A stretch of DNA of 64,000 nucleotides from Arion vulgaris. Taxonomy: Eukaryota; Mollusca; Gastropoda; Stylommatophora; Arionidae. The position numbers were made by a program, and so were the translations under genes. A model generated the notes under the pieces. The model made no database searches. It was not told the DNA's origin and worked only from the letters and a program-made list of their open reading frames with translations. Where the stretch lies: positions 4,458,501 to 4,522,500 of the forward strand of contig CM036760.1 in the NCBI GenBank assembly GCA_020796225.1. The letters are read 5' to 3'. Shown in pieces: positions 10,241-21,530 of this stretch. Within the stretch, counting starts at the first letter, position 1; every line of letters begins with the position of its first letter.

Positions 10241-10859
10241 TTCGCAGGCAAACTATAATGTAAAGGAACCCTTTTCCATTCCTCGATGTTAGTTGGGAAT
10301 ACGGTTTTAGGTTACGATTAGGAATACGAACTCTTTTACCCCTTTCTTCACACGATTAGTGATATGGTCAACATCATGCCATCAGCTTTTAGTTCCAAGT
10401 ACCTTTCCTGGTACCAAATTGAGGTTTGGTCAACATGAGATCTGCTATGTTCTCAAAAATATTTCACACCCTCTAGAGAATTCAGCCAGAACCACGTTCC
10501 CAAGTAGCAAGTTCACTACCAACTACGCTAATATTGATCTCCTATTTAAATAATGCCATTAACATTTTATCTAAAATGTTAAAATAAATTGCAGAATAAT
10601 TTATCATTTAATTAATAAAAATTACTCCATTAGCATACTATTGAAATATTTTGAGTGAGTTTCAAGACGTGCTCTTATAGACACATAAATATACGCCTCT
10701 GATTACTATTATTTGCACCAGTTTTTGTACGCCATCAGTAACTGCGTCCAGCCGTGGACTCATATAACATACGGCCGGCGGGCTCGGTAAAGTTCTAGGA
10801 AATAAGACAACTGTCGCGTGATCATCGCATTCCAGTTTTGTTGTATATAGACTAATACT
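10241..10859. other. Unassigned AT-rich stretch
   Basis: No recognisable ORF, SINE core or tandem structure. Short ORFs here lack any motif. Confidence 0.4.
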
Positions 10860-11032
10860 TTGTAAAAACAGCACAACATGATAAATCAAGGTTATATTAT
10901 TTTACAAAATAAGTGCAAAGCTAAGAAATATCAGTATTATTCACATTTTTCATCAATAAATAACTATTAAAGCATAGAATTGAGTAAAATTGTATAAAAG
11001 CCTACAGTTTTCTATCAAACATATACAAAAAC
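10860..11032 (-). repeat. Repeat-J copy (dispersed, about 170 bp)
   Basis: On the minus strand the blocks ATGTTTGATAGAAAACT, TTTTACTCAATTCTATG, TTATTGATGAAAAAT and AATACTGATATTTCTTAG occur in the same order as at 25430-25940 and 49836-50015. No coding or tRNA-like part was seen. Identity unknown. Confidence 0.65.
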
Positions 11033-11610
11033 CAGCCCCTTTAAACAGGAATTTTCAATTCCTCATCTGTGCTAATCGGCCTTATATTGCCGGGGGCCAC
11101 GATACAACATACCGACATATTCAACTAGCTAATTATTCACATCTACAACATACAACACAACGCTACAACAACCAACATCAACTTTAATTCATCTGACAAC
11201 ATCGCACTCGTTCCCCCATCAATATCTTATTTGAACAGCAAAGTTCCAACTATTTTTCCAGCTACAATCAATTTGGCACTTTTTCTACCAAACGTCAAGA
11301 TCGGAGACTATTATATGGACGAGGTGGTGTATGACGTTCCTGCAAACCTCTTTGGCACGTTTTACGAGTGCAGGAGGAATCAGTGCTGTCGAGGACCTGC
11401 CGAGTGCCCTGCTTTATTGCCAAGAATTACGAGCAGTCTCATGATCTGTTACCGACAGACACGAAAAATACCCAAATTCTAGTGTGGTTGGTCAGTTCAA
11501 TATACTTTATTTTTTTAAAAGGTAGTTGTAGAGGTATGTTTAACTGGCGTAGTGTTACAGGGAACACTATTTTGAAAAATAATTGTTCAGAGAGCTTTGA
11601 AGCCGTTACT
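11033..11610. other. Unassigned; contains short ORFs of unknown worth
   Basis: The plus strand has an 83-codon ORF at 11231-11482 with a small cysteine cluster (ECRRNQCCRGPAECP). I do not recognise it. No signal peptide or splice context could be judged, and the region is otherwise repeat debris, so I do not call a gene. Confidence 0.35.
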
Positions 11611-11876
11611 TTTTCTTTTTCGAACGCTCCAGATCGACAACTTGTTAATCACTCGGTGTGATCTGTATGTGATCTTAGCCTAACAGTGATTGTACGTTGT
11701 ACCAGAGTTATACGCCTGCAAGTAGGAAAACACACCCGATTTTTATGATGATTTTTATTTACTAGGGTAACCTCCCTAGGCCCCTACCTCAGTTGACTCT
11801 TACGGCATGCCTTGTAGCTCACAGTGCACTATTCTTTGCGTCCCTTGCGGTCCCCGGCACCCCGTGGGCGAATGGG
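11611..11876 (-). mobile_element. SINE-B copy
   Basis: Minus-strand copy with tail block TTTTTCGAACGCTCCAGATC at about 11616, AGTGATTGTACGTTGTACC, the ACTAGGGTAACCTCCCTAGG box, core CTCTTACGGCATGCCTTGTA near 11800, and a head ending CCCGGCACCCCGTGGGCG. Close to full length. Confidence 0.85.
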
Positions 11877-11959
11877 GCGTTTAATATCAGGATGTTACCG
11901 GTATCTGGTATTGCCAGTTCTCGAGGTCTGATTCGAGATGAGAATATATCTAGCAAGGT

Positions 11960-12262
11960 CTTTCTAGTTCCTCTCTCTTTCTCTCTCTCTCTCTCTCGAT
12001 CACCGCTTAGATTGATATACCAGATTCCCCAAAAATGTAGCTGTTGTTTTTAATAACAACGTCCCTCCGTACATCATCTCATATGTGGAAATCTGATTCA
12101 TGCAGCCTTAGCATGGGTGTTCTTCATCACATCTTTAGCTCCATTTGAAGCTCTGATGTATCCTTCGGGGATGTGTCCGGTTTTAGCCAGCGTTTACTGG
12201 GTTCGCTCTCCGTCAGCCTTGGGCTGTCCCCAGCAGACCTGCAAGGAGCAGGTCTTCCTAAT
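11960..12262 (-). mobile_element. SINE-D copy with (GA)n tail
   Basis: Minus strand. A (CT)n run at about 11963-11997 is the element tail. The body matches 47.95-48.17 kb in the same order: TATCCTTCGGGGATGTGTCC, GCGTTTACTGGGTTCGCTC and CGATCACCGC near the tail. At 48 kb this body is joined to a SINE-A-type head; here the head looks different (GCAGACCTGCAAGGAGCAGG). Confidence 0.65.
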
Positions 12263-12264
12263 TT

Positions 12265-12480
12265 GATTTATTCATAGAACGTCAGGAAAGAAAGCGAAAG
12301 GAAGACTGCTAAAAAAAAAGATGCTTATATGACATAGTATATTCCTGTCAAAAATAAAAGTAACTATCCCCCCAGGCACTAGAGCAGCACAATACAAAAG
12401 CAGAAAACCACGAACCTCCCCAACAACGCAGTAACGATGTGACAAGAAAAGAATAAAGATAGACAAAGTTTTCAAGTCTG
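12265..12480 (+). mobile_element. LINE-W 3' fragment
   Basis: The plus strand reads FIERQERKRK, then LEQHNTKAENHEPPQQRSND followed by VT, corresponding to YNRTSGKKARGRPRK and KNRKPRHWATTR of the copy at 9.95 kb. It preserves a single copy of the segment amplified as a 32-bp array at 9.46 kb, so it serves as the ancestral reference. Confidence 0.65.
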
Positions 12481-12537
12481 ACACATGTCATATGATTAGA
12501 ACAAAGAATGTCCCAATTTGTGAGTTTTTCTTCACCA

Positions 12538-12765
12538 TTCTTCTTCTTTACCCTACGCCTCTAAGGAGACGTATGCCATCAACCAAGGCCTTGCAAGCTC
12601 TCATACGCGTGGCTGTGGTTATATAGCTGAGTGTTTTTACAGGTTGGGATAGCTAACCCCACGTCAAACTTCCGCTATCGCCGTGTACGGGATGTGGTAG
12701 GTAATAGTGGTTCTATTGTGTACCCCGACTTTGGGTCCCAGTAACCACACGGACGTTTGATTTGT
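12538..12765 (-). mobile_element. SINE-A-like variant
   Basis: The head at 12700-12765 (TAGTGGTTCTATTGTGTACC, GGTCCCAGTAACCACACG) matches the SINE-A head, and the tail starts with (TTC)n at 12538-12550. The middle differs from SINE-A at 14.2 kb: the GTCGTAAGAGGCGAC core is not readable. Either a subfamily or a chimera. Confidence 0.6.
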
Positions 12766-14202
12766 ATTGTTCTTCATTTTTTACTCTTTATCGGATAGCA
12801 GAGACGTATTTTTGGTAATCGAAATACCGCAATCTACATACAGTTAAAGGAGAAGATTTAACCATCTCTTAATGCAGTCTGGTTAGTCATCTCTGTTCAT
12901 ACAGTTAAAGGAGAAGATTTAACCATCTCTTAATGCAGTCTGGTTAGTCATCTCTGTTCATACAGTTAAAGGAGAAGATTTAACAATCTCTGAATGCTGT
13001 CTGGTTAGTCGTCTCTGTTCATACAGTTAAAGGAGAAGATTTAACCATCTCTTAATGCTGTCTGGTTAGTCGTCTCTGTTCATACAGTTAAAAAAGAAGA
13101 TTTAACCATCTCTTAATGCACTCTGGTTAGTCATCTCTTGTCAAACAGTTAAAGGAGAAGATTTAACCATCTCTTAATGCAGTCTGGTTAGTCATCTCTA
13201 GTCATACAGTTAAAGGAGATTTAACCATCTCTTAATGCAGTCTGGTTAGTCGTCTCTGTTCATACAGTTAAAGGAGAAGATTTAACCATCTCTTAATGCG
13301 GTCTGGTTAGTCATCTCTGTTCATACAGTTAAAGGAGAAGATTTAACCATCTCTTAATGCAGTCTGGTTAGTCATCTCTGTTCATACAGTTAAAGAGAAG
13401 ATCTAACCATCTCTTAATGCTGTCTGGTTAGTCGTCTCTGTTCATACAGTTAAAGGAGAAGATTTAACCATCTCTTAATACTGTCTGGTTAGTCATCTCT
13501 GTTCATACAGTTAAAGGAGAAGATTTAACCATCTCTTAATGCTGTCTGGTTAGTCGTCTCTGTTCATACAGTTAAAGAAGATTTAACCATCTCTTAATAC
13601 TGTCTGGTTAGTCATCTCTGTTCATACAATTAAAGGAGAAGATTTAACCATCTCTTAATGCAGTCTGGTTAGTCGTCTCCGTTCATACAGTTAAAGAAGA
13701 AGATTTAACCATCTCTTAATGCTGTCTGGTTAGTCGTCTCTGTTCATACAATTAAAGGAGAAGATTTAACCATCTCTTAATGCAGTCTGGTTAGTCGTCT
13801 CCGTTCATACAGTTAAAGGAGAAGATTTAACCATCTCTTAATACAGTCTGGTTAGTCGTCTCTGTTCATACAGTTAAAGGAGAAGATTTAACCATCTCTA
13901 AATGCTGTCTGGTTAGTCATTTCTGTTCATACAGTTAAAGGAGAAGATTTAACCATCTCTTAATACAGTCTGGTTAGTCGTCTCTGTTCATACAGTTAAA
14001 GGAGAAGATTTAACCATCTCTTAATGCTGTCTGGTTAGTCATCTCTGTTCATACAGTTAAAGGAGAAGATTTAACCATCTCTTAATGCAGTCTGGTTAGT
14101 CATCTCTGTTCATACAGTTAAAGGAGAAAATTTAAATATCTTTTAATGCTGTCTGGTTAGTCGTCTCTGTTCATACAGTTAAAGGAGAAGATTTAACCAT
14201 CT

Positions 14203-14457
14203 TCTTCTTCTTCTTCTTTGCGTTCGTTCTTTACGACCAATTTTAATCACTCTTTGTGATATGTTTGATCTTTGCCAAGAACGTGTATACGTTGCACATT
14301 GGTTTAGTAGGCCCCTAAACGCATAGACTTCTACACGTTTAGGACATGTGCATCCGATTTCAGCCAAACCTCCTTAGTCGCCTCTTACGACATGCTTGGC
14401 AGTAACAGTGGTTCTATTCTTTACACCCCAAATTTGGGCCCCGGTAACCACTCGGGC
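14203..14457 (-). mobile_element. SINE-A copy 1 within the 61-bp satellite
   Basis: A complete copy of about 255 bp. Minus-strand order: head CGCCCGAGTGGTTACCGGGG, GGGTGTAAAGAATAGAACC, core AGCATGTCGTAAGAGGCGAC near 14375-14395, GCTGAAATCGGATGCACATG, CGTGTAGAAGTCTATGCG, ACGTATACACGTTCTTGGC, and tail AAAGAACGAACGCAAAGAAG plus (GAA)n. GATTTAACCATCT flanks both ends (14190-14202 and 14458-14470), a 13-bp target-site duplication. Confidence 0.92.
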
Positions 14458-15504
14458 GATTTAACCATCTCTTAATGCTGTCTGGTTAGCCATCTCTGTT
14501 CATACAGTTAAAGGAGAAGATTTAACCATCTCTTAATGCAGTCTGGTTAGTCATCTCTGTTCATACAGTTAAAGGAGAAGATTTAACCATCTCTTAATGC
14601 TGTCTGGTTAGTCGTCTCTGTTCATACAGTTAAAGGAGAAGATTTAACCATCTCTTAATGCAGTCTGGTTAGTCGTCTCTGTTCATACAGTTAAAGGAGA
14701 AGATTTAACCATCTCTTAATGCTGTCTGGTTAGTCGTCTCTGTTCATATAGTTAAAGGAGAAGATTTAACCATCTCTTAATGCAGTCTGGTTAGTCGTCT
14801 CTGTTCATACAGTTAAAGGAGAAGATTTAACCACCTCTTAATGCAGTCTGGTTAGTCATCTCTGTTCATACAGTTAAAGGAGAAGATTTAACAATCTCTG
14901 AATGCTGTCTGGTTAGTCGTCTCTGTTCATACAGTTAAAGGAGAAGATTTAACCATCTCTTAATGCTGTCTGGTTAGTCGTCTCTGTTCATACAGTTAAA
15001 GAAGAAGATTTAACCATCTCTTAATGCAGTCTGGTTAGTCATCTCTTGTCATACAGTTAAAGGAGAAGATTTAACCATCTCTTAATGCAGTCTGGTTAGT
15101 CATCTCTTGTCATACAGTTAAAGGAGAAGATTTAACCATCTCTTAATGCAGTCTGGTTAGTCATCTCTAGTCATACAGTTAAAGGAGATTTAACCATCTC
15201 TTAATGCAGTCTGGTTAGTCATCTCTGTTCATACAGTTAAAGGAGAAGATTTAACCATCTCTTAATGCAGTCTGGTTAGTCATCTCTGTTCCTCCAGTTA
15301 AAGGAGAAGATTTAACCATCTCTTAATGATGTCTGGTTAGTCGTCTCTGTTCATACAATTAAAGGAGAAGATTTAACCATCTCTTAATGCAGTCTGGTTA
15401 GTCATCTCTGTTCATACAGTTAAAGGAGAAAATTTAAATATCTTTTAATGCTGTCTGGTTAGTCGTCTCTGTTCATACAGTTAAAGGAGAAGATTTAACC
15501 ATCT

Positions 15505-15752
15505 TCTTCTTCTTCTTCTTTGCGTCGTTCTTTACGACCAATTTTAATCACTTTGTGATATGTTTGATCTTTGCCAAGAACGTGTATACGTTGCACATTG
15601 TTTGATAGGCCCCTAAACATAGACTTCCCCACGTTTAGGACATGTGCATCCGATTTCAGCCAAACCTCCTTAGTCGCCTCTTACGACATGCTTGGCAGGT
15701 AACAGTGTTCTATTCTTTACACCCCAAATTTGGGCCCCGGTAACCACTCGGC
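15505..15752 (-). mobile_element. SINE-A copy 2 within the 61-bp satellite
   Basis: Same orientation and same junctions as copy 1, with GATTTAACCATCT at 15492-15504 and ATTTAACCATCT at 15754. Small indels are present (for example GCGTCGTTC for GCGTTCGTTC). The neighbouring satellite units carry the same rare variants as those around copy 1, so this copy most likely arose by duplication of a block of about 1.3 kb and not by a second insertion. Confidence 0.9.
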
Positions 15753-17814
15753 TATTTAACCATCTCTTAATGCTGTCTGGTTAGCCATCTCTGTTCATAG
15801 CAGTTAAGGAGAAGATTTAACCATCTCTTAATGCAGTCTGGTTAGTCATCTCTGTTCATACGGTTAAAGGAGAAGATTTAACCATCTCTTAATGCTGTCT
15901 GGTTAGTCGTCTCTGTTCATACAGTTAAAGGAGAAGATTTAACCATCTCTTAATGCAGTCTGGTTAGTTGTCTCTGTTCATACAGTTAAAGGAGAAGATT
16001 TAACCATCTCTTAATGCAGTCTGGTTAGTCATCTCTGTTCATACAATTAAAGGAGAAGATTTAACCATCTCTTAATGCAGTCTGGTTAGTCATCTCTTGT
16101 CATATAGTTAAAGGAGAAGATTTAACCATCTCTTAATGCAGTCTGGTTAGTCGTCTCTGTTCATACAGTTAAAGGAGAAGATTTAACCATCTCTTAATGC
16201 TGTCTGGTTAGTCGTCTCTGTTCCCTATAGTTAAAGGAGAAGATTTAACCATCTCTTAATGCTGTCTGGTTAGTCGTCTCTGTTCATATAATTAAAGGAG
16301 AAGATTTAACCATCTCTTAATGCAGTCTGGTTAGTCGTCTCTGTTCATACAGTTAAAGGAGAAGATTTAACCACCTCTTAATGCAGTCTGGTTAGTAATC
16401 TCTGTTCATACAGTTAAAGGAGAAGATTTAACAATCTCTGAATGCTGTCTGGGTTTGTCGTCTCTGTTCATACAGTTAAAGGAGAAGATTTAACCATCTC
16501 TTAATGCTGTCTGGTTAGTCGTCTCTGTTCATACAGTTAAAGAAGAAGATTTAACCATCTCTTAATGCAGTCTGGTTAGTCATCTCTTGTCATACAGTTA
16601 AAGGAGAAGATTTAACCATCTCTTAATGCAGTCTGGTTAGTCATCTCTTGTCATACAGTTAAAGGAGAAGATTTAACCATCTCTTAATGCTGTCTGGTTA
16701 GTCGTCTCTGTTCATACAGTTAAAGGGGGAAGATTTAACCATCTTTTAATACAGTCTGGCTAGTCGTCTCTCTTCATACAGTTAAAGGAGAAGATTTAAC
16801 CATCTCTTAATGCTGTCTGGTTAGTCGTCTCTGTTCATACAGTTAAAGGAGAAGATTTAACCATCTTTTAATGCAGTCTGGTTAGTCGTCTCTGTTCATA
16901 CAGTTAAAGGAGAAGATTTAACCATCTCTTAATGCTGTCTGGTTAGTCGTCTCTGTTCATACAGTTAAAGGAGAAGATTTAACCATCTTTTAATACAGTC
17001 TGGTTAGTCGTCTCTGTTCATACAGTTAAAGGAGAAGATTTAACAATCTCTTAATGCTGTCTGGTTAGTCATCTCTTGTCATATAGTTAAAGGAGAAGAT
17101 TTAACCATCTCTTAATGCTGTCTGGTTAGTCGTCTCTGTTCATATAGTTAAAGGAGAAGATTTAACCATCTCTTAATGCAGTCTGGTTAGTCGTCTCTGT
17201 TCATACAGTTAAAGAAGAAGATTTAACCATCTCTTAATGCAGTCTGGTTAGTCATCTCTTGTCATACAGTTAAAGGAGAAGATTTAACCATCTCTTAATG
17301 CAGTCTGCTTAGTCATCTCTTGTCATACAGTTAAAGGAGAAGATTTAACCATCTCTTAATGCAGTCTGGTTAGTCATCTCTAGTCATACAGTTAAAGGAG
17401 ATTTAACCATCTCTTAATGCAGTCTGGTTAGTCGTCTCTGTTCATACAGTTAAAGGAGAAGATTTAACCATCTCTTAATGCTGTCTGGTTAGTCGTCTCT
17501 GTTCATACAGTTAAAGGAGAAGATTTAACCATCTTTTAATACAGTCTGGTTAGTCGTCTCTCTTCATACAGTTAAAGGAGAAGATTTAACCATCTCTTAA
17601 TGCTGTCTGGTTAGTCGTCTCTGTTCATACAGTTAAAGGAGAAGATTTAACCATCTTTTAATGCAGTCTGGTTAGTCGTCTCTGTTCATACAGTTAAAGG
17701 AGAAGATTTAACCATCTTTTAATACAGTCTGGTTAGTCGTCTCTGTTCATACAATTAAAGGAGAAGATTTAACCATCTCTTAATGCAGTCTAGTTAGTCA
17801 TTCTGTTCTAAAAT

Positions 17815-17965
17815 GGGTCTAAAAACGGATAGACTTCATTGCACCGACTTTCATCCCGTATGGCTCACTTCTCTGCAAATTACACACCATCTGCTGAGAT
17901 GTTGAAAACAGCGCAAATCCTGTGGTTGCAGCAACAATCTAGGGTCTCTGAAAAATAATTAGGCC
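17815..17965 (-). mobile_element. SINE-E fragment
   Basis: CCCGTATGGCTCACTTCTCT, TGCTGAGATGTTG and AGGGTCTCTGAAAAA follow the same order as the SINE-E copy at 42240-42475 (CCCCATATGGCTCGG, TGCCGAGAGTATTG, AGGGATCTCTGGAAAAA). The tRNA-like head is missing. Confidence 0.6.
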
Positions 17966-18104
17966 ACCCCCCTTTTCCCCCCCACCCAGTATTTAGAATA
18001 AGAAAGAAAACATACATTTCAGGTAAATTAAAATCTTGAGCAGCAACAACAGACTTCTGTAAGAAACAAACGTCTGGAAAATACCATCATATATCATTAG
18101 GGAT
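17966..18104. other. Unassigned spacer
   Basis: Short AT-rich sequence with a C-rich run near 17965-17990. Nothing recognised. Confidence 0.4.
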
Positions 18105-18595
18105 GGCTCTTCATTCTTCTTCTTCAGACTTTGCCCCTAGGGAGGCACAACCAATGCCTTCTAAGCTCGCCTGTCTAAGACCATCTTTTCCAGATCTCTT
18201 CACTCTCCCCCATTTTCTTGCATTCCGTCTCCAACTTCCGCCTCCAGGTGTTTCTTGGTCTTCTCTTATCTATATTGCACTGGATGGTTCCATCTGTCTT
18301 GGGATGATGTCAGGGGGTTTCCTCAGTGCGTGTCCTATCCATCTCCACCTTCTACCCCTTAACTATTGTTCCACCTGCCGTTGTCCCACTCTATCCCACA
18401 GTTCCCTGTTTGTGGTCCTGTCATACCATCGTAGATGGAGTATCCTGCACAGGCATCTATTGATGAATGTCTACAACTTTTTGGTGTTCCTCTTAGTTGT
18501 TCTCCATGTCTCTGCTCCATATACAGCTTTGTAATTTGAGTTAAATATCATTATCTTAGTTTTATTCCTGATCATTCGTTTCTTTCGTCTATTGT
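18105..18595 (-). mobile_element. LINE-T (RTE-like) 3' fragment
   Basis: Minus strand: YKAVYGAETWRTTKRN, then INRCLCRILHLRWYDR, then GRRRWRWIGHALRKPPDIIP and later WRRNARKWGRV. This is the post-RT C-terminal region of RTE-like LINEs (YGxETWR, CLRRIL, RRRWRWIGHTLRK). Frame breaks are present. The GAAGAAGAA at about 18117-18125 on this strand is near the element end. A better preserved relative lies at 24.56-25.38 kb. Confidence 0.75.
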
Positions 18596-18599
18596 CTTT

Positions 18600-18800
18600 C
18601 TATATGTGGATGATGGTATTGGTCCACTCCTGCCGTTAAGCGTAGGGATGGGAGCTTTAACCTGCGTTCCAGCGCAGACACGTCGCCCTTGTGTTATATT
18701 CGTGTTTATCTAGTCTGGTCTTGATGTTGTCTATCCACCTTTTTTGGTTTTCCTTGGTTTTAGTACCGTATATCATTTTGATGATCATTCTCTTCTACCG
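18600..18800 (-). mobile_element. LINE C-terminal/3'-UTR fragment
   Basis: The minus strand reads KRWIDNIKTRLDKHEYNTRA, followed by TTAAAGCTCCCATCCCTACG and CTTAACGGCA. That 30-base stretch recurs exactly at 54704-54733. The peptide resembles the GRPKKRW.DNI segment found after the RT in many LINEs. Family not assigned. Confidence 0.5.
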
Positions 18801-18837
18801 ACTATTCATTTATTTTTTTATTTCTTTGTACTATCCC

Positions 18838-19700
18838 CGTTGCTATTCATCACGTACATTGACCACATTTGTAAAATAGCTAACACCAGCGAAGGAAACA
18901 ACCTCGGAGAACTCTTAAATGAATTTCTTTTGCAGACGATCAGGCAATCATATCAACAACAGAAGAACAGCTACAACAACACATCAACAGACTCCAGTTA
19001 GCATGTAACGAATACAACATGAGAATTAACATCGACAAAACAGAAGTAATGACATTCGCCAGAGAGGAAAACACTACCAACATCTCCATCGATAATCACC
19101 TACTAAATCAAGTAAAGATTTCACATACCTGGGGAGCATTTTTCAGCAAATGGAAGAATAACTAATGAAATTCAACACAGATGCAACAAAGCAAATCAAA
19201 TGATAGGGCAAATGGCGCCAATTTTAAGATGCAAACACGTCACCATGAACACAAAAAGAGCAATGTTCAACACAATCTTTCTTCCCACATTATGTTACCA
19301 GTGCCAAACCTGGACGCTGACAACAAACGATAGAAGAAAACTAGTCACAACAGAGATGAAGTGTCTACGCAGAATGCTGGGTGTAACAAGAAGAGACCGG
19401 TTGAGAAATGAAGACATCAGGAAAAAGTGGGTACAACATCAGTACTAGACTTCATCAAGAAACAACAAATTAAATGGTTCGGTCACGTAAGCAGATTACC
19501 ATCAGACAGTGCACCCAAAGAGCAATGCTGCTCCGATACAATGGGTACAAAGCAAAAGGCCGGCCACGCAAAAGATGGACCTCAGAGATAACAGAGGCGA
19601 CGAAAGAGACTATCTACGAAGCGCATACTAGGGCCCGTTTTAGAAATCTCTTCCTGACCTGACGCTGTGAGGCATACAGGATTCGAGAAGGAAGAAGAAG
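18838..19700 (+). mobile_element. LINE-U 3' fragment (RT fingers lost)
   Basis: Begins within the RT (LLFITYIDHI), then FADDQAIISTTEEQ with the catalytic FADD box at about 18925, INRLQLACNEYNMRINIDKT, then FLPTLCYQCQTWTLTTNDR, KCLRRMLGVTRRDRLRNEDI, IKKQQIKWFGHVSRLP and KGRPRKRWTSEITEATKET. Several frameshifts. Same family at 21.79, 29.55 and (minus strand) 30.17 kb. Truncated at the 5' side, as is usual for LINE copies. Confidence 0.85.
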
Positions 19701-20480
19701 ATTTCTTTGTCCTAGTTCGGCAGAGTGACAGGAAAACATGACCCTATTAACTGCTGTAAAACCATCCAACAAGAGAAGTCAGTAAAAACACATCCATCCA
19801 CTGCTACTATTAAAATTCTTCCATTTAAAATGGATATTCGATCCCTTGGATGCAAATTACTTCATCCTGGCATAGACACGGGGTCCTTTGTCATCCAAGC
19901 AACTTTCACTTTTAGACACCAGTTTCGATAGCGTATCTGACTTGACACCTACAGATAACACCAAGTGTCCCCTTCAGGTCTAAAATGCACGTATATTCTG
20001 GTTTTATTCTCCATCATTCGTTGCAAAGATCAATTCACAATAGGTGTATTTTAAAATTTAAACTTAGGAAATAGAAATAAAAGAGGACTGATTTATGGAA
20101 TGTGGTTTAATGGGTGGTTTTTCTCTTGAAATGGAGGATATGTTTCAGTGCAAGGGCATGGATGAGAATATTTTTTTCGTCTTTAGAATCGTAAGAATGA
20201 AACTAGGTGAATATGCTAACTGGGGATGGAAAGGAGGTTAATGAGGGGGGGGTGGTGGTAGGGAGGGTGAAAGGGGATTGTGGTACGAATTGTGGTCAAG
20301 GTTCAATAGATTAAAAAGACATCACTTCCTGCCAGGTTGTGATATTAAGCTGTATCAGAATCATAGTGTTGTCAATATAAGTAAAGACTGCAGTAAAGCT
20401 ATGTAGCAATGTTGAAACAAGAAACACAATTTAGAGCCGTTAGGAATTTGTTGTCTGATTTGATATGTGTAAGAAGTGAA
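19701..20480. other. Unassigned stretch
   Basis: No motif-bearing ORF. A G-rich patch lies at about 20240-20280 and the rest is AT-rich. No SINE core detected. Confidence 0.4.
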
Positions 20481-20489
20481 TTTCTTCAT

Positions 20490-20612
20490 TTTTGTTGTAT
20501 CCTTTGATTGATAAATGTATTTTGGTGGAAACTTTACTGTGTATTATTATTGTATTTGTATTTTGTAAAACTACATTACTTTGTTTTTAACGTGTTTCGC
20601 CATTGCAATCAC
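20490..20612 (+). repeat. Module M copy (GATAAA...GAAAC hairpin repeat)
   Basis: TTGATTGATAAATG, TTGGTGGAAACTTTACTGTG, TATTTTGTAAAACTACATTA and AACGTGTTTCGCCA follow the order seen at 52008-52105 and in inverse at 51590 and 60197. Diverged copy. Confidence 0.6.
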
Positions 20613-20786
20613 ATTGTTGGGTGCCCGAGTTGGTAGGGCTTAAGTGTGTATGTTATTGTGGCTACGTCTGTGTGTGTGTGTACATGAGGTGTGTGAGATT
20701 ACACGTGTTATGGTGTCTCAACCTATATTATGAATATTCTTTATTCTTAAATTATTGTCTATATCTACAGAGTTATCACTTGTATC
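20613..20786. other. Unassigned, with a GT microsatellite
   Basis: Includes a short GTGTGTGTGTGT run near 20668. Otherwise unremarkable. Confidence 0.4.
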
Positions 20787-20866
20787 TTCTTTACGTTCGG
20801 TTTCATATACTCGTCTATACCATGAGATGTGTTGCCTCTATGAAGCTGCATGTCAGTTGGAGTTTC
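20787..20866 (-). mobile_element. LINE-R1 3'-terminal fragment (about 80 bp)
   Basis: CTTCTTTACGTTCGGTTTCA, ATACTCGTCTATACCATGAG, then GCCTCTATGAAGCTGCATGT match the last about 80 bases of LINE-R1 at 3010-3085. The (GAA)n tail is nearly gone. Extreme 5' truncation. Confidence 0.8.
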
Positions 20867-21283
20867 ATCTCTTGTATAAATCGCATTGTTGTTTTATGTA
20901 TACCCTTCTGAAGTCTGTGTAGTATTTTTGATAGTGTTGTTATTGGCATTATCTGCTGATTCATCCATGTATACTCCGAATACTGAGGTAATGTGGGTAT
21001 TCTTAATTCATAACACTGAGAGCGATTGTCCTTCTATCTACACTTTTCTTTCTTTTCATCTAATCAAAAATCCCTTTAATTTTTGTCTCAACTTTGGTGG
21101 AAAAATGGCATTTTGATAAAACAGTTTCATTCGAATCTGGTCTTCTCCATTTCCGCACAGTAGACTACCTACTAGAATTTTTAAAATTGTCATTTGCTCA
21201 TAACCCTACCTTGGAATAAATGATGTGGACGTCAATGGTTTGAGCTTGTTCCGGTGGTACAATTTCCTCGTCATCTGTTGTAT
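20867..21283. other. Unassigned stretch
   Basis: AT-rich with no motif recognised. Confidence 0.35.
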
Positions 21284-21530
21284 TTTCTTGGGTATAGATT
21301 ACAAAGGAAAATACTAAGAATCAACGAAGGGATAGAACACATTGTGACAACTGGTGAACTAATTGAAGGACGAGACAGTGGAAGATGGAGAGAGAAAATG
21401 ATAAACTCTCTGGCATCATGGCACGAAAGAGTGACTCACCTGAACTGATAGTCAGCACCAAGGACAAACGTTTGTGGAGATCCATCAATGCCTACGTCAG
21501 ATGGTATGGTACATGATAATGATGATGTTA
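21284..21530 (+). mobile_element. LINE-V 3' fragment
   Basis: Plus-strand frame RKILRINEGIEHIVTTGELI, GRDSGRWREKMINSLASWHE, then after a stop STKDKRLWRSINAYVRWYGT, ending in ATGATAATGATGATG. It is the familiar C-terminus of LINEs with GLEHxVTTGKI and GRxREKM. Related copies at 23.12, 25.95 and (minus strand) 46.14 kb. Confidence 0.75.

Larger units (their letters stand above)
12838..17795. repeat. 61-bp satellite array, carrying two SINE-A copies
   Basis: About 4.4 kb of 61-base units (CATACAGTTAAAGGAGAAG, then TTTAACCATCTCTTAATGC, then CTGGTTAGTCATCTCTGTT). Diagnostic variants alternate: GCAGTC or GCTGTC, GTCATC or GTCGTC, TCTTGTC, and a short unit AAAGGAGATTTAACC. The unit has no readable reading frame. 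SINE-A copies sit at 14203-14457 and 15505-15752. Flanking variant units are shared between the two SINE sites, which points to segmental duplication within the array. Confidence 0.95.

Noticed and set aside
9330..10292. Overlapping ORFs of up to 194 codons with HCYRVVAQCRHTATG repeats
   Set aside because: Products of the 32-bp array read antisense to LINE-W.
11231..11482. 83-codon ORF with a cysteine cluster as a secreted-peptide gene
   Set aside because: No signal peptide, no precursor layout and no relative in the window; length is within chance for this composition.
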